From contig JAFSRD010000008.1 of NCBI GenBank assembly GCA_017446265.1, positions 24,175 through 88,174 on the forward strand: DNA of 64,000 bases. The letters are read 5' to 3'. The notes beneath the pieces were generated by a model. That model saw only the letters and a program-made list of their open reading frames with translations. It searched no databases and had not been told where the DNA came from. This document shows, piece after piece, positions 27,594 through 36,567 of the stretch; the stretch's first letter is position 1; each line of letters opens with the position of its first letter. This DNA is from Treponema sp. Its GTDB lineage: Bacteria > Spirochaetota > Spirochaetia > Treponematales > Treponemataceae. The position numbers and the translations under genes were made by a program.

Positions 27594-28220
27594 TTATTTT
27601 TGCTCGTTTTTTTTCTGTGCCTCAATGTAGCCGCATTCTTCAAGATAACGTCGCCGTGTTATTATTAATCCAATCAGCTCTTGATACATGTTGTAGTCAA
27701 CTTCAATTGCTATAGGAAGCACAAAGTATTCTGTTTCATCACAATATCGTTCAATGAATTTTGGATCGCTCACAAAACCGAGACTTATCATGTTGCTGAT
27801 TCTGTCTGCGCATTTTAAAACTTTTGCACGCGGGCTTCCATTTTGAATAATGTTGCGCAAATATTCTTCTTTAGGTTGATTTTCCTTGCGCGTCACTTCA
27901 CATACAAGATTATAAACCGCTAGTCCATCTTCGTCAGCATTGATTATTAAATTTTTGTCAAATCCAGACACATCTTCAAGCACATCATGAATGCAGGAGG
28001 CTTTTAATAAAATTGCATCAATGTAGCCGTAGTCTATGAGTATGCTCATTGTGTCGAGTTGATGGCGGAACATGTTGCCGCCTGCATGACGCGCTTTTCC
28101 GATGAGCGCAGTGGCAAGCTGCATGTATGGTGCAAGATACATATTTTTGAGCTGAAGCATCGCTTCGTTGTTCATGCGCCCGGAACGGTCCACGTTCATC
28201 TCGTATCTAAATTTTCCCAT
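27594..28220 (-). CDS. Stand-alone HD hydrolase of RelA/SpoT type, probable small alarmone hydrolase (MESH1-like)
   Basis: 208 residues that match only the HD hydrolase domain of SpoT: FRHQLDTMSIL (first His), ASCIHDVLEDVSG (HD plus ED), and KCADRISNMISLG, which corresponds to the KLADRLHNM motif that binds the nucleotide. No synthetase, TGS or ACT domain follows. Small alarmone hydrolases of this build degrade (p)ppGpp. It starts 15 bases after the valS stop, so stress nucleotide breakdown would be co-transcribed with a tRNA synthetase (inference). GGAG lies seven bases before the ATG. Confidence 0.78.
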   Translation of the reverse strand: MGKFRYEMNVDRSGRMNNEAMLQLKNMYLAPYMQLATALIGKARHAGGNMFRHQLDTMSILIDYGYIDAILLKASCIHDVLEDVSGFDKNLIINADEDGLAVYNLVCEVTRKENQPKEEYLRNIIQNGSPRAKVLKCADRISNMISLGFVSDPKFIERYCDETEYFVLPIAIEVDYNMYQELIGLIITRRRYLEECGYIEAQKKNEQK

Positions 28221-28235
28221 CTCCTTGCTCCGCGT

Positions 28236-31001
28236 TTACAAACTCGCAATATACGACGCAAGTTTTTCGATTCTGCGCATGTTCTCTTCGAGCTTGACTT
28301 TTTCCGCTTCTACAAGCTCGCTCGCGGCATGCTCTGCAAATTTGCCAGAAAGTTTTGCTTGAGAACGAGATGCAATAGATTCTGATTCACGCATTTCTTT
28401 TTCAAAGCGCGCTCGCAGCTGCTCCCTGTTTACACTTTCGTCGAGCAAAAGGAACGCTTCAAAGCCACGCCCCACAGTGCCTATCGCAGAATCAGGCTTT
28501 GCCTCGACAAAATCTATTTTACTAACGCCTGCAAGCAGTTGCACCACATCTGTTTTTTCCCTACACACTTCTGCCGCGCTATTTTTTTCAATGACAACTG
28601 CAACAGCAATTTTTGCTGCAGGGTCAATGCCACATTCAGTGCGCAAGCCGCGCACATTTTTTATAAGCTCACGCAATACATTAAACCGCTGTACAACAAT
28701 TTCATCTGTACGTGCATCATTTGGTTCGGGAAACGGAGCTGCTATGAGCATGCCGCTATATGCGCTGTTTGTAATGATGCCATTCGTTCCTGCAAGCGCG
28801 CGGTTTTTCACGATGTCTGCAAGCGGCAGTTTTGCGTAAATCTCTTCGGTAACAAACGGAATGAACGGATGAAGCAAGCGCATGTTTTCTTCAAGCACGT
28901 TGAGTAAAACAGAGGCTGCACGATTTTTTTCGTGCTCGTCGCCATTTTTGAATGACAGCTTTGTCACCTCCACATACCAGTCGCAGTATTCATTCCAGAA
29001 ATATTCGTAAAGCGCAGAAGCGGCATCGTTATAGCGATAACTTTCAAGAGCCGCTCGTTCCAATCGCACACATTTGTCAAGCTCCGTGTAAATCCATTTG
29101 TCGAGTTCAGTTAAGTCGCTGTCTTTTACCGGAATGAGCGTGCGCCCTTCAAGATTTCCGAGAATGTAGCGGCTCGCATTCCACACTTTGTTTGCAAAGC
29201 GGCTTCCGAGTTTGAATGAGTCGCGGTCAATGAGCACGTCCTGCCCTTGCGCGCACATAAAGCCAAGCGTGAACTTGAACGCATCGCTTCCATAGAGCGC
29301 AACAATCTCATTCGGGTCAATGCCGTTGCCAAGCGACTTGCTCATCTTGCGACCTTGCCTGTCGCGCACAAGGCCGTGAATGTAAATGTCGTGAAATGGC
29401 GCTTTGCCGGTAAACTCAAGGCCTGCCATAATCATGCGGCTCACCCAAAAAAAGATGATGTCATACGCAGTAACAAGCGTGCTCGTCGGATAGAACGACA
29501 CAAGGTCGCTCGTGTCTTCTGGCCACCCAAGCGTGCTAAACGGCCACAGCCATGACGAAAACCACGTGTCAAGCACATCGGGGTCTTGCTCAAGATTTTT
29601 TGAACTGCACTCAGGGCACGCGTGCACATCGTCGCGTGACACAATCATTTTTCCGCAGTCCTTGCAATACCACACAGGAATGCGATGCCCCCACCACAGC
29701 TGGCGGCTTATGCACCAGTCGCGGATATTTTCAAGCCACACTTTGTACGTGTTTTCCCATTTGCGCGGATAAAAAACAACATCGCCTGCTTTCCAGGCAT
29801 TGAGCGCTTTTTTTGCAAGCGGCTGCATTTTTACAAACCACTGATCGCTCAAATACGGCTCAACAACAGTGTTGCAACGGTAGCAATGTCCTACCGCGTG
29901 CGTGATTTTTTCCTCATCTTTGAACAGCCCCGCAGCCTGCAAATCTTCCAGAATAAGCGCGCGCGCTTTTGCACACGAAAGCCCGCGGTATTTTTCAGGA
30001 ACATTTTCGTTGAGCGTTCCATCGGGATTCAAAATATTTATGACAGGGAGATTGTTGCGCTGCCCTACTTGCCAGTCGTTTGGATCGTGCGCAGGCGTAA
30101 TCTTTACCATGCCCGTGCCAAATTCTTTATCGACATATGCATCTGCAATGAGCGGAATTACGCGGTCGGCAAGCGGCAACTTTAGTTTTTTGCCAACAAT
30201 ATTTTTATAGCGCTCGTCGTCTGGATTAACGGCAACTGCCGTGTCGCCAAGCAATGTTTCCGGGCGCGTTGTTGCAATCTCAATTTTTGTTGAGCCGTCA
30301 GGAGCAGGTCCGTCTGCGTATTCATAGTAAATGTGATACATTGCGCCGTTAGTTTCCGTGTGCTCAACTTCATCATCTGCAAGCGCCGTGCCGCAGCGCG
30401 GGCACCAGTTTACCAAATAGTTGCCGCGATAGATAAGGCCTCGCTCGTACAATGTAACGAATACATTGCGCACTGCTTTGGACAAGCCTTCGTCCATAGT
30501 AAAACGCTCGCGCTGCCAGTCTGTGCTGTTGCCGAGTTTTTTTTGCTGCTGCACAATCGTTGCATGATGCTCGTCTTTCAAACGCCAGGTGCGCTCAAGA
30601 AATTGCTCGCGCCCTATGTTGCTTCGCGACGTGCCTTCTTTTTTAAGCGCGCGCTCCACGACATTTTGCGTTGCAATGCCTGCATGGTCAGTGCCGGTAA
30701 GCCAGAGCGTGTTGTCGCCTTTCATGCGATGATAGCGCACCACAATATCTTGCAGCGTGTTGTTAAGCCCGTGTCCCACATGCAACACGCCCGTCACATT
30801 TGGCGGCGGAATGACGACAGAAAACGTATGCCGCGCAGTTTCTTCTTGCGACATGGTTGCAATGCGCGCTTTATATTCAGCATGAACAGGAGAGTCTGCA
30901 TCCGAAGCAGGCTTAAACCAGCCGCCTTTATCCCAGTTGTTGTAAATGCGTTCTTCAAAATCTTTTGGATTATATGCTTTCTCAAGCTCAATTCCTTTCA
31001 T
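28236..31001 (-). CDS. valS: Valyl-tRNA synthetase
   Basis: 921 residues. Class I synthetase: PPPNVTGVLHVGH carries the HIGH signature (HVGH) and RKMSKSLGNGIDP the KMSKS loop. Zinc-finger-like cysteines flank residues 210 and 455 (CPRCGTALADDE, CKDCGKM, CPECSSKN). The C-terminal coiled-coil (from about 860: NREQLRARFEKEMRESESI) is the ValRS tRNA-binding arm. The ATG at 31001 has no Shine-Dalgarno; TATAAT ends eight bases upstream, so the mRNA is leaderless or nearly so. Confidence 0.97.
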   Translation of the reverse strand: MKGIELEKAYNPKDFEERIYNNWDKGGWFKPASDADSPVHAEYKARIATMSQEETARHTFSVVIPPPNVTGVLHVGHGLNNTLQDIVVRYHRMKGDNTLWLTGTDHAGIATQNVVERALKKEGTSRSNIGREQFLERTWRLKDEHHATIVQQQKKLGNSTDWQRERFTMDEGLSKAVRNVFVTLYERGLIYRGNYLVNWCPRCGTALADDEVEHTETNGAMYHIYYEYADGPAPDGSTKIEIATTRPETLLGDTAVAVNPDDERYKNIVGKKLKLPLADRVIPLIADAYVDKEFGTGMVKITPAHDPNDWQVGQRNNLPVINILNPDGTLNENVPEKYRGLSCAKARALILEDLQAAGLFKDEEKITHAVGHCYRCNTVVEPYLSDQWFVKMQPLAKKALNAWKAGDVVFYPRKWENTYKVWLENIRDWCISRQLWWGHRIPVWYCKDCGKMIVSRDDVHACPECSSKNLEQDPDVLDTWFSSWLWPFSTLGWPEDTSDLVSFYPTSTLVTAYDIIFFWVSRMIMAGLEFTGKAPFHDIYIHGLVRDRQGRKMSKSLGNGIDPNEIVALYGSDAFKFTLGFMCAQGQDVLIDRDSFKLGSRFANKVWNASRYILGNLEGRTLIPVKDSDLTELDKWIYTELDKCVRLERAALESYRYNDAASALYEYFWNEYCDWYVEVTKLSFKNGDEHEKNRAASVLLNVLEENMRLLHPFIPFVTEEIYAKLPLADIVKNRALAGTNGIITNSAYSGMLIAAPFPEPNDARTDEIVVQRFNVLRELIKNVRGLRTECGIDPAAKIAVAVVIEKNSAAEVCREKTDVVQLLAGVSKIDFVEAKPDSAIGTVGRGFEAFLLLDESVNREQLRARFEKEMRESESIASRSQAKLSGKFAEHAASELVEAEKVKLEENMRRIEKLASYIASL

Positions 31002-31009
31002 AAAATAAT

Positions 31010-31038
31010 ATTATAGCGAATTGCAAAAACAAGGACAA
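31010..31038 (-). promoter_or_regulatory. valS promoter, near-leaderless
   Basis: TTGTCC (31033-31038), 17 bases, perfect TATAAT (31010-31015), eight bases to the ATG. Confidence 0.6.
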
Positions 31039-31117
31039 TGAGCGAGTGCATTTCTGTATGCAGACAAATCACGCCATACATGCAGCGCATAGACAAGTGG
31101 AAAGACGAGCATGCTGC

Positions 31118-31762
31118 TCACCGCACAACAACAGTTGTAAATCCAAGCGTTTGCAGCATTGCGCGTACGGCAACTTCTGCTTGCGCATCTGCATCGGAAA
31201 GCACTCCTTCCGCGAGCAAAGTGTCAGATGCGCTTTTCCGCGCCTCGTCAATATTTTCAAATATTTCTTGCGTCGTTATAGGAACAAAGATGCTGCCCTT
31301 TTCGTCAAACACTGTCATAGATTCAATGTCATTGCCGAGCATTTCCGATTTTGGCAATGTCACGGCAACAGATTTTCCATCCGAAGACACAACGATTTTT
31401 GATTTTGAAATATCTGCAATGCCGACGCGCACAACGCCTGTAAACTTAACAATGCTGTAGCTCTTTGCCAAACCAAGCGCAGCGCTTTTCTTGATGCTTG
31501 CGACATCGCTGTAGCGCATCTTCAGCGTAACAAGCTCCTGACAACGAACAAGCTGCCGCTCAGCCATTTCATATTTTTTTTCAATGCGCACTTGTGTCAA
31601 TTTTTGCCAACCGAAATAACAAAATGCTCCAAGTGCGCATACTGCTGCAACAATGCCAAATATCTTAAGAAAAAGATATTTTATTGGTTGTGCAACTGCC
31701 GTGACAATTTTTTTACCCGCACGCTTTCCGCGCGGCTTTTCACGTGTTTCAGATGTGTCCAT
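31118..31762 (-). CDS. DUF4230 family membrane-anchored protein
   Basis: 214 residues. A basic N-terminus (REKPRGKRAGKK), one TM (about residues 29-52) and an extracytoplasmic domain with KFTGVVRVGIADISKSKI and VAVTLPKSEML, the pattern of the DUF4230 family, whose function is unknown. The ATG at 31762 has no Shine-Dalgarno and is six bases after TGT-TATACT. It diverges from hflK with 101 bases between and may read through towards valS. Confidence 0.72.
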   Translation of the reverse strand: MDTSETREKPRGKRAGKKIVTAVAQPIKYLFLKIFGIVAAVCALGAFCYFGWQKLTQVRIEKKYEMAERQLVRCQELVTLKMRYSDVASIKKSAALGLAKSYSIVKFTGVVRVGIADISKSKIVVSSDGKSVAVTLPKSEMLGNDIESMTVFDEKGSIFVPITTQEIFENIDEARKSASDTLLAEGVLSDADAQAEVAVRAMLQTLGFTTVVVR

Positions 31763-31768
31763 GTCATC

Positions 31769-31777
31769 AGTATAACA
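31769..31777 (-). promoter_or_regulatory. Extended -10 of a probable leaderless promoter
   Basis: TGT-TATACT on the minus strand, then six bases to the ATG at 31762. Confidence 0.55.
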
Positions 31778-31828
31778 TAAAACTGTGTAAATAATACAAT
31801 AGGTTCATTCTGTTTTTACGCTGCAAGG

Positions 31829-31857
31829 TTGCCTTTTGTCCAGAAAAAAAATATATT
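31829..31857 (+). promoter_or_regulatory. hflK promoter, probably leaderless
   Basis: TTGCCT (31829-31834), 17 bases, TATATT (31852-31857), six bases, ATG 31864. Confidence 0.6.
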
Positions 31858-31863
31858 ACAAGT

Positions 31864-32826
31864 ATGAGTATAACAAAAGAATCTGCAAGACGCTTTTTTT
31901 CAAAGCCGTCTTCATATGGCATGATGCTCGTCATTATAGTGGCGATTGCAGCAATAGCGAGTAATTTTTATATTGTCGATGCAACAGAGCAAGCGGTGAT
32001 TACGCGATTTGGCAAATACACAACAACAGTAGGACCAGGTCTGCATTTCAAGCTGCCGTTTGGAATCGACAAAAATTACAACATTCCTGTGCGTGTTGTG
32101 CAGACTGAGCAGTTTGGGTTTAAAACTGTCAAGTCTGGGCGTTACAATCAATATCAAAACGACATCACATCAGAATCGACAATGCTCACAGGCGATTTGA
32201 ATATTGTTGACGTGGAATGGATTATTCAATACCGCATCGTTGACCCGCGCGCCTGGCAGTTCAATGTGCAAGAAAAGACGCAAACCATACGCGACATTTC
32301 GCGCTCAGTGATAAACACGCTCGTGGGCGACCGAGCCATTCTCGACGTGATGAGCGCAGAACGCAGCACTATTGAACTGCTGTCTCAAGACATGATGAAC
32401 GAAAATTTTAACAAGCTCGGACTCGGCATAAACGTGATTGCGGTAAAGCTGCAAAACATTGTGCCGCCGCAAGGAGTGCAAGACGCATTTGAAGATGTGA
32501 ACAAAGCTATTCAAGACATGAATAGATTTATCAACGAAGGGAAAGAGGCGTACAATGCTGAAATTCCGCGTGCACAGGGCGAAGCAGACAGGCAAGTGCA
32601 AGTTGCACAGGGATATGCTGCCGAACGCGTGAACAAAGCGCGCGGCGATGTGGCGCGATTCAACGCGGTGTACGACGAATACCGCCGTTCACCGCGCGTT
32701 ACACGAGAACGCATTTACCTTGAAACGATGGATTCTATTCTCAGCGGAGAAACAAAACCAACGCTCATTGACGGCAGGCTTGAAAATGTGCTGCCAATTA
32801 AATCGCTCGGAGGTACGCAGCAATGA
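31864..32826 (+). CDS. hflK: HflK, SPFH-domain membrane protease regulator
   Basis: 320 residues. One N-terminal TM (LVIIVAIAAIASNFYIV) then an SPFH/band-7 domain: ATEQAVITRFGKYTTTVGPGLHFKLPF is the family hallmark, followed by DVEWIIQYRIVDPRAW and a helical region with repeated EADRQVQVAQGYAAERV. HflK and HflC form a large membrane cage around FtsH and limit its proteolysis. It lacks the Gly-rich N-terminal part of the E. coli protein. It overlaps hflC by four bases (ATGA). Confidence 0.92.
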   Translation: MSITKESARRFFSKPSSYGMMLVIIVAIAAIASNFYIVDATEQAVITRFGKYTTTVGPGLHFKLPFGIDKNYNIPVRVVQTEQFGFKTVKSGRYNQYQNDITSESTMLTGDLNIVDVEWIIQYRIVDPRAWQFNVQEKTQTIRDISRSVINTLVGDRAILDVMSAERSTIELLSQDMMNENFNKLGLGINVIAVKLQNIVPPQGVQDAFEDVNKAIQDMNRFINEGKEAYNAEIPRAQGEADRQVQVAQGYAAERVNKARGDVARFNAVYDEYRRSPRVTRERIYLETMDSILSGETKPTLIDGRLENVLPIKSLGGTQQ

Positions 32827-33800
32827 CAAAGAAAAAAATCATACCGCTTATCGTATTTGCACTTTTAATAATTTTCTTTTTCGCAGCAGGTCCGCTTTAT
32901 ATCATCAGAGAAGGAACACAAGCCGTTGTAACGCGCTTCGGCAGCATTGTTGATGTGCATACAGAAGCAGGTTTGTATTTCAAATTGCCCGCAGTTGACC
33001 AAGTGACTGTATATCCCAAGAGGATTCTTTCAATTGACGGAGACCCGCAGCGCATTCCCACAAAGGAAAATCAGTTTATCGTTGTAGACACAACAAGCCG
33101 CTGGCGAATCGTTGACCCAAAGCTGTTCTACACAAGTTTTAAAACACTTGACGACGCGTCAAATAAGTTGAGCGACATAATCGATTCTTCCACACGAACT
33201 GTAGTGACTGCAAACCGCTTGAGCGAAATCGTGCGCAGTTCAAATGTCATCAACGAGCGCGTCATAAAGGCGGTACATGCAGAAGACGAAGAAACAAAAG
33301 AAATTGAATCGCTCGTAAACGAAAACACGACAATTGAAGCTGTAACGCGCGGAAGAAACGCGCTGTGCGAGGAGATGACAATTGATGCAAACAAACTCGT
33401 GCCGCAATACGGCATTGCAGTGCTCGACATTGTGCCGCGTCAAATAAAATATTCTGACGAGCTTACAGAAAGCGTTTACAACAGAATGATAAAAGACCGC
33501 AATCAAGTAGCGCAAGCGTATCGCTCGCTCGGCGAAGGGAAAAAAGCAGAATGGATGGGGCGCCTTGAAAATGAAAAACGCACGATAAGTTCAGACGCGT
33601 ATCGCCGCGCAGAAGAAATCAAAGGACAGGCAGATGCAGAAGCGGCGCGCATTTACGCGGAAGCATACAACAGAGACGCAGAGTTTTACACATTTTGGAA
33701 AAGTATGGAATCGTATGCGAATACACTCAAAAACTACGATGCCACCTACAGCACGAACATGGACTACTTCCGCTACTTGTACTCCGCAAACGGACGGTAG
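32823..33800 (+). CDS. hflC: HflC, partner SPFH protein of HflK
   Basis: 325 residues. N-terminal TM (IPLIVFALLIIFFFAAGP), then the SPFH start IREGTQAVVTRFGSIVDVHTEAGLYFKLP and the HflC-typical VYPKRILSIDGDPQRIPTKE, VDTTSRWRIVDPKLFY. The helical C-terminal part (EEIKGQADAEAARIYAEAYNRDAEFY) is the classic HflC end. Translationally coupled to hflK. Confidence 0.93.
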   Translation: MTKKKIIPLIVFALLIIFFFAAGPLYIIREGTQAVVTRFGSIVDVHTEAGLYFKLPAVDQVTVYPKRILSIDGDPQRIPTKENQFIVVDTTSRWRIVDPKLFYTSFKTLDDASNKLSDIIDSSTRTVVTANRLSEIVRSSNVINERVIKAVHAEDEETKEIESLVNENTTIEAVTRGRNALCEEMTIDANKLVPQYGIAVLDIVPRQIKYSDELTESVYNRMIKDRNQVAQAYRSLGEGKKAEWMGRLENEKRTISSDAYRRAEEIKGQADAEAARIYAEAYNRDAEFYTFWKSMESYANTLKNYDATYSTNMDYFRYLYSANGR

Positions 33801-33847
33801 GCGATGCGCATTTACGTGACGCATGTTGTTGCTGACGGCATGTACAT

Positions 33848-35593
33848 ATGAATGAACTGCTATTCGACACAGGACTAGATGAACGCGCGTTTGGCAAAAG
33901 CAATTTCTCTGCGCTTTTAAACGAGCGCGGTTTTATTGCGTCTGCAAACAGCGCAATTTCTCCGAGCATGACGTTCTCGTTCCGTCAGTGGCAATTTGAT
34001 GGCGTCAAAACAGGCGTCTGCGCTTTAGACAACAACGCACAAAATGCGCATACGCACAACACATCGTCTGAACATGCGCACGTGTATTTTTGCGGCGCGT
34101 TTGATGGCTCAAAGACGATTTTAGACATGCTCGACAAACTGCGCGCTGCTCACACACCCAATAGTGACGATGCACTGTTCACTGCAACACGCGCAGTTTT
34201 TGCCGCATGTTGCGCGCTTGGTCAAGCTCTGCGGGAAAACATACCGATTGCACAGATTGGCGCAGGCGGCATTTTTGTGCATTTTGAAACAGGCAGCGCA
34301 CGCACTGAAAAAATCACACTGCTCTTTTTACCTGCAAAACTTTTTGACACAGCAAGCGCGTGCAAGGGCACACATACGTATGCCGCCGCGCAAGGCGCAT
34401 GGTGCTCAAAATTATTAACAGATGAGCGGAAGCAACTTTTGTTTACGCAAAGCGCAATCGCGTACTGCGCGCTCACGCACCATGCGCCGTTTTCAGCAAT
34501 TGACGAAACTGAACGGCATGCAGATGAGCGCGACAAGCAGTTTTTGCGCTTGGAACACGCGGTCAACGGCATACATGATGAAGTAGCGCGCGCAGTTGAC
34601 AGCGCACTTGAATTGCCACATGCTGCATCATCATCTGCACAACTTGTTCAGGCTGCATTCCCACTTGAAAAATTATACGCAGAACTCGGTATTGGAGACG
34701 GAAACATAGTTGCCGTGCCACGCCCGAATGCACTTCCAGAAAATGAATTTAAGAAAAACGTTGCGGCGTATTATGCAGCAAAGACACGCGCTGTAAAACG
34801 AAGCAGAGCAATCAGACGCAATACAACGCTCATCGCGGGCATTGCCATTGCGTGCACTGTTGCCGTGTTGCTCGCAATTTTGTCGCATGCTGGCAACGGC
34901 AGCAAACCTACGGCGCGCGGACTTGCGTCACCGAATGTTGTCGAGTTGTTTTACAAAGGAATGCACACACAAAACGTCGAGCTTATAAGCGCAATGTCGT
35001 CGGGCAAGGCAGCGCGCCGATACACAAATATGGTGAGCAGCATGTACGTTGTGAATAAAGCACGAAGCGCATACGAGCCGACAAACAGCATTGTTACGCC
35101 TGAAGCGTGGCTTCTGCTGCAATCGGGAAAGACAGCAATAGACGAGCGCGCCGTATTTGGAATTACGTCGTTTGTGCTCGACGGAAACGTTTCTCTGTTG
35201 CACAGTGAAGCACCGACGCGCACCATGAAAATGCAGCCAGTCGTTGTTGAAGGAGGCGTACAGCTTGCAGATGGAACAGAGGCTGTTCACACGGCGGAGT
35301 ATTACACAGTGCACACAGCGGGCGAAAACAATGATTTTATTGTCACTTGCAACAGCGACACAGTAACGCTCACATACAAAAACAAGCAGTGGCGTGTAAC
35401 AGATGTTGCAACACGCGACAGCGATGTACTTGTTGACAACGACGCGTTTAAAGCGGCTGTCATTGAATCATTCGCATTTGCGAACGGAAATGCGCCTCGC
35501 GCTGCCAACCTGTTGCGCGAACAGTTTGCGTGGATTCCCTACGCAGATGTTGTGGCAGCGGCACAAGATGCAAAAAACAATCTTTCATACTAG
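33848..35593 (+). CDS. One-TM protein with a possible degenerate kinase-like cytoplasmic domain
   Basis: 581 residues. The first 320 are cytoplasmic, then a single TM (TLIAGIAIACTVAVLLAILS) and a 240-residue extracytoplasmic domain with a mixed alpha/beta look (LFYKGMHTQNVELISAMSSG). The cytoplasmic part has phrases reminiscent of the C-lobe of Ser/Thr kinases (SAIAYCALTHHAPFSAID, then DEVARAVDSALEL) but no Gly-loop, HRD or DFG motif, so any kinase relationship would be to a pseudokinase. The family is not recognised. It follows hflC by 47 bases in the same direction and may be part of the hfl transcript. Confidence 0.7.
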   Translation: MNELLFDTGLDERAFGKSNFSALLNERGFIASANSAISPSMTFSFRQWQFDGVKTGVCALDNNAQNAHTHNTSSEHAHVYFCGAFDGSKTILDMLDKLRAAHTPNSDDALFTATRAVFAACCALGQALRENIPIAQIGAGGIFVHFETGSARTEKITLLFLPAKLFDTASACKGTHTYAAAQGAWCSKLLTDERKQLLFTQSAIAYCALTHHAPFSAIDETERHADERDKQFLRLEHAVNGIHDEVARAVDSALELPHAASSSAQLVQAAFPLEKLYAELGIGDGNIVAVPRPNALPENEFKKNVAAYYAAKTRAVKRSRAIRRNTTLIAGIAIACTVAVLLAILSHAGNGSKPTARGLASPNVVELFYKGMHTQNVELISAMSSGKAARRYTNMVSSMYVVNKARSAYEPTNSIVTPEAWLLLQSGKTAIDERAVFGITSFVLDGNVSLLHSEAPTRTMKMQPVVVEGGVQLADGTEAVHTAEYYTVHTAGENNDFIVTCNSDTVTLTYKNKQWRVTDVATRDSDVLVDNDAFKAAVIESFAFANGNAPRAANLLREQFAWIPYADVVAAAQDAKNNLSY

Positions 35594-35610
35594 AGATGTG
35601 CACGGTACAT

Positions 35611-36123
35611 TTAATCAATCTTGCAGCTATGAACTTTAGCATGTTGGGCGCGGGTAAGCAACATTAAATTTTCAGGTCTGCAATCATAGCCATTGTTATT
35701 AATGTGATGAACATGCAATCCGTCACCTGGCTTCTTCCCAAGAAACGCCATCGCTATCATGGTATAAACATAGCAATAGTGATTAACTTTGTATCGCTTG
35801 TCTCTGTCTAAAACCAAATACCCTATATGATTCAATTTGCCTTTTTGTTCATCATCTTGTTTTATCAACTGCCTATTCCAGCGAACACGTCCTTTGTTGC
35901 TAACTTCATATTTAGACCACCCCTGCTGCTCAATCGTTTTCCATATTTCGCCAGAAAGCTTTTCAGCTTTGCTGTTATAACGCGCTGCAAATATATGCTT
36001 TGCAGCTGCTTCGTCTTTCTTGTTAGTAAATTCTTTTGCTTTTTCTATGAGCTGCCGTATGGTATAGGATTTATTGTTATACCCAGTTACAACTTCGCTC
36101 AATTCCTTTTCTGTCAGTTTCAT
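35611..36123 (-). CDS. NUMOD4/HNH endonuclease, homing-endonuclease-like
   Basis: 170 residues. WSKYEVSNKGRVRWN is the NUMOD4 DNA-binding motif, and LHVHHINNNGYDCRPENLML with the following QHAKVH is an HNH nuclease core. The N-terminal 60 residues are helical and may bind DNA. Such genes are usual in phages, group I introns or as free-standing homing endonucleases; no intron, integrase or phage gene is visible around it. The Shine-Dalgarno is weak. It is a single gene facing the hflKC cluster and looks acquired. Confidence 0.85.
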   Translation of the reverse strand: MKLTEKELSEVVTGYNNKSYTIRQLIEKAKEFTNKKDEAAAKHIFAARYNSKAEKLSGEIWKTIEQQGWSKYEVSNKGRVRWNRQLIKQDDEQKGKLNHIGYLVLDRDKRYKVNHYCYVYTMIAMAFLGKKPGDGLHVHHINNNGYDCRPENLMLLTRAQHAKVHSCKID

Positions 36124-36448
36124 TTTTTCAAGCCTGTTAATTTTGTAGTGCGTGATATAAATTTTTAACGATTATACCACAGAAAGTAAAATACTTTTGA
36201 TGATATTTAAAAACTGATGATCAACGTTACGCAAAGCAACAGTCATTCTTCACCTCCTTTTATAAATATACCGCATTTTTTTGCTGCATGCACTCGCATT
36301 GTTTCACCAGCACATCATATAACAGCAATATGCCATTTGTCTGCACTGTTTTAAAGTTTTGGCACATAGTCGCCGCAGTATGCGCTGCGCCCTTGTGTTG
36401 CATACCTTTGTTGCGCACGTATGTGACATTTTTTGTTTTTTTGTCATA
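36124..36448. other. Intergenic stretch without convincing genes
   Basis: Between the HNH gene and the promoter of the carboxyltransferase. Short frames of 60-70 codons exist on the minus strand (for example 36260-36460) but lack ribosome sites and family likeness. A GAGG-rich minus-strand patch near 36250 has no open frame behind it. Nothing further is seen. Confidence 0.5.
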
Positions 36449-36477
36449 TTGACAGCGCACCCGCCATGCAGTATCAT
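36449..36477 (+). promoter_or_regulatory. Promoter of the carboxyltransferase gene
   Basis: Perfect TTGACA (36449-36454), 17 bases, TATCAT (36472-36477). The transcript would begin near 36484, giving a leader of about 80 bases that holds a large hairpin. Confidence 0.65.
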
Positions 36478-36500
36478 TTGAGCAATTATTACAGTCAGTA

Positions 36501-36546
36501 AAAGAAACACTGATTAATTCGCATGCACGTTAATCAGTGTTTCTTT
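36501..36546 (+). promoter_or_regulatory. 17-bp perfect hairpin in the leader
   Basis: AAAGAAACACTGATTAA (36501-36517), 12-base loop, TTAATCAGTGTTTCTTT (36530-36546). All 17 pairs match. It sits between the promoter and the GAGG ribosome site. It may act as an attenuator, an mRNA-stability hairpin or a dimeric operator; a short T-rich end gives only weak terminator character. Confidence 0.7.
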
Positions 36547-36567
36547 AACAATTTCGAGGCGTTTTTT

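Noticed and set aside
36260..36510. Two overlapping minus-strand frames of 66-68 codons
   Set aside because: No ribosome site, no family likeness, and they cross the promoter of the carboxyltransferase gene.
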